Assembly (NCBI GenBank): GCA_013368445.1
Contig: JAACJO010000029.1
Location: 310,001 to 374,000, forward strand
Length of the DNA stretch: 64,000 bases
Direction of reading: 5' to 3'
Origin: Leucocoprinus leucothites
Lineage: Eukaryota > Basidiomycota > Agaricomycetes > Agaricales > Agaricaceae
In this document: one piece after another, positions 36,154 to 45,374 of the stretch
How the letters are laid out: each line of letters begins with the position of its first letter
Numbering within the stretch: the stretch's first letter is position 1
The notes under the pieces: model-generated
The model's database searches: none
Told to the model about the DNA's origin: nothing
The model's input: the letters and a program-made list of their open reading frames with translations, nothing else
Made by a program: the position numbers and the translations under genes

Positions 36154-38120
36154 ATGAGGTGGTCCGCTCTGATCCTCGCGGCTGTGACGCTCGGCTGCCA
36201 TGCTCAAGATAGGACAACTGAAGCGGGTGAAGCATCCATCACAGGTAACGAAAATAAAGTTCATGCTATTATTTACGGTGACTGACAATAGCAACAGATG
36301 CTAAAGCCGAGTGCGCCCCATACGACTATCCTCCCCTAGATGCACAACGCACAGCTTTTCCGCCCCCGTCGAAAGCTGCAGATATCCTGCCCAATGATAC
36401 CACGGCACAGTCGCGTTGGCAAAGCATCGTGTCCTCTGTTCCAAACATTCCCCCAAAAGTACGACATTACTTTCAGCCTCAGGCAAAAGTTCTCTCTGAC
36501 GCGCAGTTCCACGCGTAGCCAGCTCCAGGGAGCTCAGGTTCAGGCGGTTTCAAGTATCCTCCAGGCGACCCAGACTGTTGGTGGACGGGTACCCAATGTG
36601 TCACGCCAAAGCTCTCTGGACTGCCACCGGACATTGCGGATGTTCCTGAGGTAGGTCGCAAGTACGGGTTTCCACAACACGCGCTCAAAGATTGTTTACG
36701 ATAGCCTTCCACCATGGGATACGGTTTTGACGACGGTCCGAGCTGTTCTCACAATGCCTTCTACAACTACTTGGCGAGCAAGAACCAGAAAGCCAGTCAG
36801 TCACCTCATGTCTTTTGCACCTCCTGCCGTGATTTAGTTCTTCTTGCAGCCATGTTTTATATTGGAACCAACGTGTATAACTGGCCATTGGAAGCACAGA
36901 GAGGCCTTGCCGATGGTAAAGTGACACAACTTAATATGAAGGGATCATCCGCTGACCATCATTTCAGGACATGAAATTTGTGTTCGTAAGTCGCGAACCT
37001 CCTGTTCTTGATATCACTGGCTTACCCTCTGCCTCGTGGTAGACACATGGTCTCATAACTATAGTAAGCAAAAAATTGATTTCTGCTATCGCTGTTCAGC
37101 ATCTGAACTATTTCTTTCTCAGTGACGTCTCTCTCAAGCTCGTCTGCTTTCGCTGAGCTTTACTATAGTAAGTATCAATTTTTGATCCTACACCAATCCC
37201 CACAAATGCTAACGCCACACCCCCAGCGGCAGGTCACTTCCCCTAACACCTAATTCCTCCGATACTGATCCGATGCTCAGATGGAAATTATCAAACTTGT
37301 GGTGGGCGTAACACCAACATGTTGGCGGGTGAGTAACACTCGGTTATCTGTTCCGAAACGGATTCTTAACTGACGGGCATCATTCCGAAGCCGCCTTATG
37401 GTGATGTTGATGATCGAATCCGCGCTATCGCCAATGGCTTGGGTCTTCGAACCATCCTGTGGAAATACGACTCTTTTGATTGGAAGTACGGCTCCGGAGG
37501 CACCAAAAAAGCGGAAATCGATGCCAATTACCAGGATGTTATCAACAAAGCTAGCAATGGCTCGTTTGCTTCGGTGAGCCCTGGCCGTATTTTGTGATGC
37601 ATTAAAAAAAATGCTCATTTTCACTTGCACGTGTTTTTAAGGCTGGCGCTATTATGTTGACACATGAACTTAATGACTTTACGATGTCAGAAGCGATGGA
37701 ATACCATGACAAGTTGCAAGCTGTGTTCAAGGTGAGGCGAATTTCAATACTTGTATTCTTCATACTGACATGGGTATTGCGTAGTATATCGTTCCTGTTG
37801 GTGTAGCTTACAACAACACTCAAGCATACGTCGAGACAAACTATACATTACCGACATTCGAACAATGTAGGAGTGATTCTTCAACCGTGTGAGACCTCAA
37901 ACTCATCCCTTTCAAAACCACAGATATCAGTGGTACCACGACAATCCCACCAGGTGCCCAGGCCAAACTAGCCTCCCCTTCCGGTTCTTCTTCCGGATCT
38001 GGTGGATCTACTTCAGCTTCAGCATCCCCTTCACCAACAAGTGCAGCAGTTGTGACACTACCTTGGACTCATGCAGGCAAATGGCTTCTTGTGACATTCG
38101 CTTTGATCGTTCTTTGCTAG
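36154..38120 (+). CDS. Chitin deacetylase (CE4 family), GPI-type, copy 2
   Basis: Converts chitin to chitosan in the cell wall. Fourteen exons: 36154-36244, 36298-36458, 36519-36650, 36705-36795, 36850-36915, 36968-36985, 37043-37063, 37123-37167, 37227-37228, 37281-37328, 37391-37573, 37642-37731, 37785-37866, 37924-38120; 1227 nt, 408 residues. Signal peptide MRWSALILAAVTLGCHAQ. CE4 motifs: GFDDGP, HTWSH, WRPPYGD, DSFDW and LTHEL. The Ser/Gly/Pro-rich segment and hydrophobic end (WLLVTFALIVLC) fit a GPI anchor. Exons 6 and 7 are 18 and 21 nt, and exon 9 is two nucleotides. Every internal exon equals its partner in the 2.65-kb copy. A longer frame starts at 36088, but the signal peptide favours 36154. 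Confidence 0.92.
37227..37228 (+). other. Two-nucleotide microexon (CG) of chitin deacetylase copy 2
   Basis: Without these two bases the total coding length is 1225 nt and the frame is lost; with them it is 1227. The flanking introns (37168-37226, GTAAGT...CAG; 37229-37280, GCAGGT...CAG) each contain a CTAAC branch-site match. The bases complete a Thr codon in Tyr-Tyr-Thr-Met. Confidence 0.65.
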
Positions 38121-38918
38121 ATTTTACAATTCACAATGGATCATCCCCCTTTGGACTCTTCGAACAGTAGACATGCCTAGGAACTATCGGACGATAGAGT
38201 GCGATGACATATACCCTATACATAGTAAATAATTTATAGTGTTGTGCGTTTACTTATATTGAAAAGACCCTCTTTTGTGCTTAAGTTAGTCCTTGACGCA
38301 TACGGCGCCCGATCCGGTACGGATCAAATTTGAATTCATACTCTGAAATGAAATTTCAATGCTTCCGTGGGGCGTCATATATTTCATACTCAGGCCGAGC
38401 TCGATTGCGAGGAGGCAGATCACATGGACATTTCGCCCTGGGGCCTGGCGGAAAAACTCGAGAGATCAGTTGTACAGAACGTTCGGTACCGAGAAACAAA
38501 CAATTGACGCTAAAACCCGTCGTTCTGTCTCAGACTCTGTACTTGAAGTGCGGCAAGCAGCTCGAGCGTGGTTGTCATACAGAAGGATCTATCCCTCGAG
38601 TCACTCCCTTGGTTAAGTCTTAGGCAAAGCTCCCCATGTCACTTTACGCTGAATAACAGTGCATAACCAGTCTCATAAAAACGGCAGCACACGAGTTCCA
38701 CGACCAATTAAATCGGCCAATTCCTCATACAAAATACTGATTTCTCTATCTTCTACAACGATCCTAATACTGCATAGTCACACCCATCTACCTCATTCTG
38801 AGCATCCAACCGTCATTTCGTCCTAGTTGACATTCAAAGTCAAGCGCTCAGCTACCCAACCCGTGTACAAAAACCACAAACCCAAAACCACTCAAACCTC
38901 CTCCGCACAACAACACAC
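38121..38918. other. Intergenic
   Basis: 3' flank of chitin deacetylase copy 2 and of the convergent membrane-protein gene. No gene supported. Confidence 0.5.
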
Positions 38919-40940
38919 TCAAAAAGGCCTCGGAGGAAGCCTCTTCTCCCTCTCCCTCTTCTCCTCACCCCTCTCCTTGTCACTCTCACCCCTCTCCTCG
39001 CCAGCACCAAACGCCATCCCCCCACTCATCTGCACCAACGCCGGACTATACACCATCCCACTCGGTAAACTCGCTATACTCTCTCTATGTCTCGCGAGAC
39101 GTAGTTTTTGACGATGGATTTGTTCTACTAAGAGGTCTGTTTCTGTCACAGTTTCTGTGGTGGGTTGAAGATGTGGAGGGTGAGGAGGGTGAGGAGGGTC
39201 GGATGTGTGGTGGGAGCTCTGAGGATGGCGTGAAAGTGATATTTTCTTCGCCTTCTTCTCCTTGTTCTTCTTCCTCGTCGTCGTCTTTGTCGGTGATTGT
39301 GACGCACGAGTAAAGGAAGTAGACGGAGGTAAAGACGTATACCTATCCCCTCCTCCCCCTCCCCCTCCTGCGGCACCACCATCGCCCGAAGAAGCAGAGG
39401 AATTAGAAAACCGAGATAAAGACCTAACCATCCTCCCTACCCAACTCTCCCTCTCCTTCCCACTTTCCTCTCCACTAACACCAGTAGAAACCTTATCCCG
39501 TCTAGGTCTAACCGTCCCCTCACCATCTCCATCGCACTTCAACTCTCGCCTCTCCCCCTCATCAAACATCATCTGCAACTCACTCCTACCCCTACCACCC
39601 CGATCACGTCCACGCTTAACACTCTGCACAGCCCTCCAAGTCCTAAACTTCCTCGGTCTCGGTAACGTTCCCTCCCGCTCACATCTATCCAACGCTTCCA
39701 ACAATTGCACCGATTCAAGAAGTTTCGTTTGTCTTCCAATCGTATCTGTGCCTATTGTCGTCGCGTGGTGCCCAGCAGCGGCAGTGGTGGTGGTGAGGGG
39801 GCGAATGGGTTTAGGTTTGATGGTGCTCGTAGAGGATGAGGATGAAGATGAGCGGGAAGGTGGATGCGAGGTTGTGATGTCTGTTGTTGTTGTAGAGCAG
39901 TATGATAAGGATGTGGTGGTAGAGAGGGGAGGAACGGTCGAAGAAACCGGGGAGATTTGCCTTTCGCCTGACTTGGTCCTATTGGAGGACAACGAGAATC
40001 GCCTCCCGCCTTCCTCACCCTCCTCATCCTCTCGAATAAAATCTCCAATACCAGGCCACTTGAACTTCTCCCTATACATCTCACCCTCAACAACCGATAA
40101 CCGACAATCACATTCAAACCCATACTCTCTCGTATGTTCACACCTCTTCACTTCCCCCTCCTCTCCCTCCCCATCCTCCTGGCCGTCGCCGTCAAAAGAA
40201 GGAAAATCCTCATATCTAAAGGCTTTAAACCTCCCTTCCCCTTCTCCCAACCCTTCAAACTCGACATCAGCAGAAACGGAACCAGATAACCCACACTTCT
40301 CTCCCTCCCGCTCCTCCTCCTCCTCATCCATCTTTGAACGTAGAGGGGGTGGGGGGATATGATACTTCGGTCGTCGAGTACAACATCCCCAGAGTAACCA
40401 CCCTACGAGTAATAAACAGACAACACCTACGAAAGAGGTGAGTGGGATAAGGATGTAGAGAGGGTTTAGTTTTTTGTGTTCGGATGAGGAGCCTGTTAGG
40501 GTGTTGGAGTTGGAGTTGGTGAGGGAGGTGGTGGGTGAAGGCGTGGGTGTGGTGGATGAAGTAGATGTTGATGAGGTTTCGTCGTCGCCGGTGGTAGTGG
40601 GGGATGAGGATGAAGTGAGAGTTGGGTCGAAAGAGGTGGAGGGGCTTGGACTTGGAGGAAGTGGGAGGACGAGCGTGATAGGATTGTGATCTGCGGTTGT
40701 GGGTGCCGGTGCTACCACTTGAGTAGCGCTGGGAGTAGTAGTGGTAGTAACACCTGCAGGGGGGTAGGGCCACCAATAATTGAATGTCGTCGACGTAGGA
40801 ATCGAAGGCGGGGGTATAGGTGGATTATTTTGCCTACGAGATGGATTGTATACCAACACTGGCAGAGCGACCAATGTCGAGGATAGGTATACCAATATAA
40901 ATAAGGGTATAAATAATTGCGAGATCATCATCATCATCAT
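38919..40940 (-). CDS. Mucin-like single-pass membrane protein
   Basis: Intronless, 673 residues. A run of five Met codons starts a hydrophobic signal segment (ISQLFIPLFILVYLSSTLVA). A Ser/Thr/Pro-rich stretch to about residue 155 is likely O-glycosylated outside the cell. One membrane helix follows (LYILIPLTSFVGVVCLLLVG), then a cytosolic tail of roughly 490 residues with acidic runs, PPPP and many Ser/Thr. The layout resembles fungal wall-stress sensors, but I see no WSC cysteine domain, so that role is only a guess. Low-complexity codon runs create long antisense open frames here. The neighbouring gene ends only 33 bp upstream of this start. Confidence 0.65.
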   Translation of the reverse strand: MMMMMISQLFIPLFILVYLSSTLVALPVLVYNPSRRQNNPPIPPPSIPTSTTFNYWWPYPPAGVTTTTTPSATQVVAPAPTTADHNPITLVLPLPPSPSPSTSFDPTLTSSSSPTTTGDDETSSTSTSSTTPTPSPTTSLTNSNSNTLTGSSSEHKKLNPLYILIPLTSFVGVVCLLLVGWLLWGCCTRRPKYHIPPPPLRSKMDEEEEEREGEKCGLSGSVSADVEFEGLGEGEGRFKAFRYEDFPSFDGDGQEDGEGEEGEVKRCEHTREYGFECDCRLSVVEGEMYREKFKWPGIGDFIREDEEGEEGGRRFSLSSNRTKSGERQISPVSSTVPPLSTTTSLSYCSTTTTDITTSHPPSRSSSSSSSTSTIKPKPIRPLTTTTAAAGHHATTIGTDTIGRQTKLLESVQLLEALDRCEREGTLPRPRKFRTWRAVQSVKRGRDRGGRGRSELQMMFDEGERRELKCDGDGEGTVRPRRDKVSTGVSGEESGKERESWVGRMVRSLSRFSNSSASSGDGGAAGGGGGGGDRYTSLPPSTSFTRASQSPTKTTTRKKNKEKKAKKISLSRHPQSSHHTSDPPHPPHPPHLQPTTETVTETDLLVEQIHRQKLRLARHRESIASLPSGMVYSPALVQMSGGMAFGAGEERGESDKERGEEKREREKRLPPRPF

Positions 40941-40973
40941 CGGCGTAGAGGGAGGGAGAGGAGGGGAAGAAGA

Positions 40974-41822
40974 CTAGTTCGGAGTGGTGAAAGAGAACTC
41001 GGGAGGGATAACAATACACCCGACTCGACTTTCAACGCAGAGAGCACTTAGATCGTGGATAGGAGCGTCGAATTGCAGACCAGCAGCAATATAGGTTGAA
41101 CGGCGGATGAGGTGGGAGGAGGGAGAGTAGGATGCGCCTGTTACACCCGATCGTCGTGTTTTACGCCAAAATGTTGTCGGTCGCACTGTCCCAAGTGTTA
41201 GTAAATGAGAACGGTGTGTGGAGAAGTGTTTGTACATACAGAGTGGAGGTGGGGGAGGTAAGAGCTCTCCTCCACGAGTGGTACCAATAGTCGTACCAAA
41301 TGACGACGAAGCAGATCTAGCTTTGGGTAATAACAGTGGACTTCGAGGACTATTCGGTTGTCGTAGAGCCAGCGGCGACAAAGATTCCGAGTCGAATTCA
41401 GAAACCTCCAACACGGTCTCTAATCTCCTCTGTCGTCTCTCAGGTCCAGGCGGCGCACTCTGCGATCTCTGCGACCGATGTCTTCTCTGCTGTGGTCGTT
41501 GCTGCTGCTGCTGCTGTTGTGGTGACTCTCGAGGCGCCTTCCAAGTATTGATAGGTGGTGACAAAAACGAAGAATCGTATTCGGGTCGAGAGACTCGTCT
41601 CCCTCTCGATCTCCTCTCCTCTCTCCCTCTTCCTCTTTCTCCTTCTTCAGAGTCTTCAGGGGCTATTTCGTGTTGGACTGATCCTTCGGATGATACGTCA
41701 TGAATATCAGAAGCGGGGGTATAAGGGTGGATGACAGTGAAACGAGGGGTAGATTTTGAAAAGAGGCCGTGAGTGAGTGGATAGAGTGAGTTGGAGCCAT
41801 GGAGGACGGTCAGATCCGCCAT
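40974..41822 (-). CDS. Low-complexity protein, unrecognised
   Basis: 264 residues when the intron 41186-41239 (GTATGT, ACTAAC, CAG; 54 nt, a multiple of three) is removed. The frame also reads through it. Starts MADLTVLHGSNSLYP. The middle is rich in Arg, Ser, Gln (a run of seven) and Pro. The end contains GCIVIPPEFSFTTPN. The in-frame codons upstream of 41822 lack an ATG. I recognise no domain. It is divergent from the DPB4-like gene, with 154 bp between the start codons. Confidence 0.5.
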   Translation of the reverse strand: MADLTVLHGSNSLYPLTHGLFSKSTPRFTVIHPYTPASDIHDVSSEGSVQHEIAPEDSEEGERGRGREERRSRGRRVSRPEYDSSFLSPPINTWKAPRESPQQQQQQQRPQQRRHRSQRSQSAPPGPERRQRRLETVLEVSEFDSESLSPLALRQPNSPRSPLLLPKARSASSSFGTTIGTTRGGELLPPPPPLCMYKHFSTHRSHLLTLGTVRPTTFWRKTRRSGVTGASYSPSSHLIRRSTYIAAGLQFDAPIHDLSALCVESRVGCIVIPPEFSFTTPN

Positions 41823-41976
41823 TTCAAGCCCTTTTTTTTTTTCTTCCGCCAAACCTTACGCCAAGTTGTCGTTTGACCAAGCAGAGTGTCACGCCCTTGT
41901 AAAGTAGTAGTCGTGTGATGCGTGACTGTACCTTCATCCCTTCTACTTATACCGACCCCACCAAAGCACGTAAAAA

Positions 41977-42965
41977 ATGCCTCGCAAGGAACCTAGCGGT
42001 GCACCGTTATCGGCGAAAGACCAACAAGATATGTTAACGGATGGTATAGAGAATTACGAGCTTCCGAAGAGTGTGGTTACGAAAATTGCAAAGAGCGCTT
42101 TACCGGATAATGCGAAACTGCAGAAGGAGACGGTGCTTGCGCTTGTGAAAGGTTCGACTGTGTTTATTAATTATCTAGGTGAGTAGTTGTACTCATTCGG
42201 CGCGGATAAGTGAGGCTGATTGGAATCGAATGTAGCTGCTACGTAGGTTGAATATCGCGTTTTAATCTCGAAATCGTTAAACAGACGTTGACTATGTGTG
42301 TGATCGTATAGGGCTCATGATATAGCCACGTCAAGACAACACAAGTCTATCTCCGCAGCAGATATATTCAACGCGCTTGAGATGATAGACTTTGGCCATC
42401 TCGCTCCTTTACTCGAAGAACAACACCAAGGTTCGTTCTCTCCCTCCCTCCCCTCCTCACCCCATCTCACACGCGCATATACTATCCAGCATGGCAATCA
42501 CAATCCAAAACTGAAAAAGGCAAAAAAGCCTCCGCATCCGCTGCCTCAGCCTCTGCCTCCGCCGCTACAAACGGAAACACATCCATATCGACATCCCGCC
42601 CTACCGCATCCTCATCCACCAAACCCACCACAACCACAACCTCCACCTCCACATCAACAACAGCAACAACAACAAACGGAACAATCAAAATCGTACCCAA
42701 CGGAAACCCATACCCCAACATCGCCAACACCAACAACTCTGCCTCATCTGCTTCACGGCCTTCGAATCCTTATCCTTCGATATCGAATGCGGCTGCTGCG
42801 AGTAAGGAGTCACCGTTTACAAATGAGCCGTTGGCTTTGCGTACTGGAGGGGGAGGGGAGTCTGCAGCAGCAGAAGGAGAAGGGGAAGAAGAGGATGGAG
42901 GGGATGGAGGGGTGCCGATGGATGTTGATGAGGAGGTGGAAGATGATGGTGAGCGGACGGAGTGA
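41977..42965 (+). CDS. DPB4: DNA polymerase epsilon subunit, Dpb4/POLE3-type histone-fold protein
   Basis: Exons 41977-42178, 42236-42242, 42312-42430, 42490-42965 give 804 nt, 267 residues. The first 110 residues form a histone fold of the NF-YB/CHRAC17 type: IENYELPKSVVTKIAKSALP, NAKLQKETVLALVKGSTVFI, NYLAATAHDIA, ISAADIFNALEMIDFGHLAP. In known organisms this subunit pairs with Dpb3/POLE4 in polymerase epsilon and is shared with a chromatin-remodelling complex. The rest is a Ser/Thr/Asn/Ala-rich tail ending in an acidic stretch, much longer than usual. Exon 2 is only 7 nt and is needed to close the frame. Confidence 0.85.
42236..42242 (+). other. Seven-nucleotide microexon of the DPB4-like gene
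   Basis: CTGCTAC between a TGTAG acceptor and a GTAGGT donor. It joins the phase-1 exon ending at 42178 to the exon starting at 42312 and yields Leu-Ala-Ala-Thr-Ala-His, as expected in the histone fold. Confidence 0.7.
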
Positions 42966-42989
42966 GGGACGCAGGGGTGAGGGGATGGT

Positions 42990-43240
42990 TGTGTATTTTT
43001 GTATAATTACTTTCTGCTGTGGGTGTATTGAACTTTTGGTTATCTCTCTACTAGCTTTCGAAGATGAAACTCTGGTCGATCCTCTGTCCGATTTCACTCA
43101 GAAAATCCGACTGCATTGAATCCCGAACACCAACCACTTCGACAAGGATATATACTGGACGACACATTGAGAGTTCTTGACACTTCGAATCAAGTCCCCT
43201 GGAAAATCGTGTCCATTCATGATAATTAACAGTGCTCGCC
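42990..43240 (+). repeat. Relic shared with the 3' end of the MFS remnant at 59.0 kb
   Basis: CTAGCTTTCGAAGATGAAAC and the following 150 bp (ending near CATTCATGATAA) align with 59030-59220 (CTAGCTTTTGAAGACAAAAC and onward). The start reads AFEDETLVD / AFEDKTLIE. It looks like a transporter last exon or its flank left by an old duplication. Confidence 0.45.
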
Positions 43241-44457
43241 AATCAGGGGACTGCTCTCTTGAAGCTCAAGGATGGTGAATTGTCAGGCCCAGTGGCATGA
43301 TTCAGACGGTGATGAAGTTATGGATAAAAAGATGGGCTTACCGGGGATTGAGCCCTCACAGCAAACGCGAAATTGCGACTTGGAGCGAGTGTTTTCACCT
43401 CGGAGCAGGTCTCTCGAGGTCTCGACTCTCTCTCTCTCTCTCTTACATAAAACCGAAGAAACGGAGTAGATATTTGATGATTCGAAAAGCCAAATCTCTA
43501 TAGCCTCATCAGTCGAATTTTCGATTATCGAACGCTACTACTTTCATAAGTATATATTGATCCAAAATTCTACAGAATTCTAAGTTGATAAGAATAACAA
43601 AACGAGTTGAACAAGAGCTCCGGTGCGAACGTCTCAATTGATACGTACTACTTCGAATTAGATGATCACTCGCGGACAATCCCGAAAGTCCCTCAACATA
43701 TCCACAATTCCACTCCTCGTCTACTGAACAGTCAACCCTATCGACTCAAAGTATCGAGGAATTTCAAAGTGCCAGTCGTCGAAACCTCTGAGGTTGGATT
43801 GTGCGAGGATATCAACGGATATAGCGATTCTGTACTAGTCGATCTCGGGTCCGCATCAAAGTAAAAAAAAAAAAAAGGGAGAGGTTGTGATAGTAGGCGT
43901 GCATGAAACCTCCTAGAACGCTGTGGGGGGTATTCTCGGATTCAGTTGATAGATTCTTGTAGTGAGATGTTTCTCTCGCGCATCACTACCGCCACTGCAT
44001 TATGCAACTCGAGTCCGCGAGATTTCTCTACGTTATAGGAGTATAAGTCCTGGAGAAGAGCAAAGTGAAGAACAATCAATGTCTTGGTATGAGTAACACC
44101 ATTCACGTTTAATAAAGCAACAGTAATCACCACGCGATTCCGGAGTGCACATAACACAGGATGATGGTGGTACACCTCTTCCAGGATATCTGAACCAAAT
44201 TTGAATAACACTATAGCTGTGCGAACTCTGGATATGCCACATCGAAGTGCTAAAAAAAACTCTGCGAAAGTATAACGCCTTTGCGTAATTCGATCTTCGG
44301 GCTTCTTGAGCGATGCTTTGCATGTAGGTTTCTCAGGCTTGTAGATAATGGGTGAGGCAGGGTGAGCTTTTCGCGTTGCTCCACCAATAGTCCTTCCTTC
44401 CCGTCCTACTAGCTTGTCTTAATAAATCGGGTTGAGGTTTGCACGGAAAGAATAGGG
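43241..44457. other. Intergenic with a possible protein remnant
   Basis: A minus-strand frame at about 43942-44330 reads smoothly through several pieces (LFKFGSDILEEVYHHHPVLC, ALRNRVVITVALLNVNG) and could be a relic. No family recognised. A CT repeat lies at about 43424-43442 and a poly-A run near 43862. Confidence 0.4.
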
Positions 44458-44966
44458 CAGCGTGTGTTTAGCGTGACTCCCTCACGCTTGATGTTTAATT
44501 TCACGCTCAGCCAGATAAGCCGGTAGGTGATCTTATCTATACGTTGAAGGCCTTTATCGTAAGGTGGAGGGTAGTGTAACTGGCCATTTCGCCAACCCAA
44601 CACTAGAGTAGGTATCAGAGTGGGGTTGCTGTAAAAAATACTGAACATGTCGGTACCAGTATGCCGATTTGGGTAGCAGTAGATATAAGAGATCAGATAC
44701 TAGTAGGAGTAATAGGATTTCAGAGAATCTCGCTCACCTTCACGCTTCAAGCCAGCACATTTATCACGCTCCATCACACCTCTTCCCGCTTCATCACGCT
44801 TGGGTCTTGGACTCTTGAAGCTTGAAGCCTGACCCCTGCTGATTCATGCTTGGCCCACGCTCGGACACCTATAATTTACACTCAGCCCACGCTCAGGTCC
44901 ACGCTTACACGCTCAGTCCACGCTCAACTACGCTTAGCTGCATATGCTCATGCTCAGCATCACGCT
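44458..44966. repeat. Cluster of the hexamer CACGCT
   Basis: CACGCT occurs about eleven times on the plus strand between 44483 and 44966, and its complement AGCGTG twice near 44460-44475, often as CCACGCTCAG. This is far above chance for about 500 bp. Spacing is irregular, so it is a motif cluster or an eroded tandem repeat. Confidence 0.6.
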
Positions 44967-44999
44967 AAATAAATCTAGGTGCCCAAAGAATATCACATG

Positions 45000-45374
45000 G
45001 GAAGATTAATAATGCGAATACAGGAATCTAGCGTAGTAGCTAGTGGGATGCGAAAGTTGTTCTGGGCGAATTTAGATAACCCCCTTTCACCACTGACTTT
45101 GAGAAACGGTACCACTCCGATTGTGATATAATGTATCTCACCGACGCACAAGCTAAGTAGTCCAGGCCTCGACATCTTGGGTACAGGACCAGATTTTCTG
45201 ATCTATAAACCCATGTAATTGGCAGGCATAGTACAAGTTCATCACAAAGACAACGAGCTCAGATACACTAAGTTGACAACAGAAGGAGAGAATAACAACA
45301 AGGCAGGAAGAAACGAGGGATATTACACTAAAGCCGGACGACATGAAGAGTAGACTAACATCTTCCTTTGATAA
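45000..45374 (-). repeat. Duplicated 3' flank of the P450 gene
   Basis: Aligns imperfectly with 63057-63406 downstream of the second P450 (shared blocks near GCTAAGTAGT, CTCAGATACACTAA, CATCTTCCTTTGAT). The frames are not conserved between the copies, so this looks like non-coding flank. Confidence 0.55.

Noticed and set aside
39262..40362. 366-codon open frame on the plus strand
   Set aside because: It is the antisense shadow of the Ser/Thr/Pro-rich membrane protein on the minus strand; its Pro/Ser-rich translation is what the reverse complement of that coding sequence gives.
41218..41703. 161-codon plus-strand frame with long Cys runs
   Set aside because: Antisense of the Gln/Arg-rich low-complexity region; poly-Cys arises from the CAG repeat read backwards.
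42382..43119. 245-codon plus-strand frame
   Set aside because: It starts inside exon 3 of the DPB4-like gene, reads through an intron and continues in the wrong frame of exon 4.
43941..44323. Overlapping minus-strand frames of 89 and 96 codons
   Set aside because: Possible relic, but no start, family or splice structure could be supported, so no gene was called.
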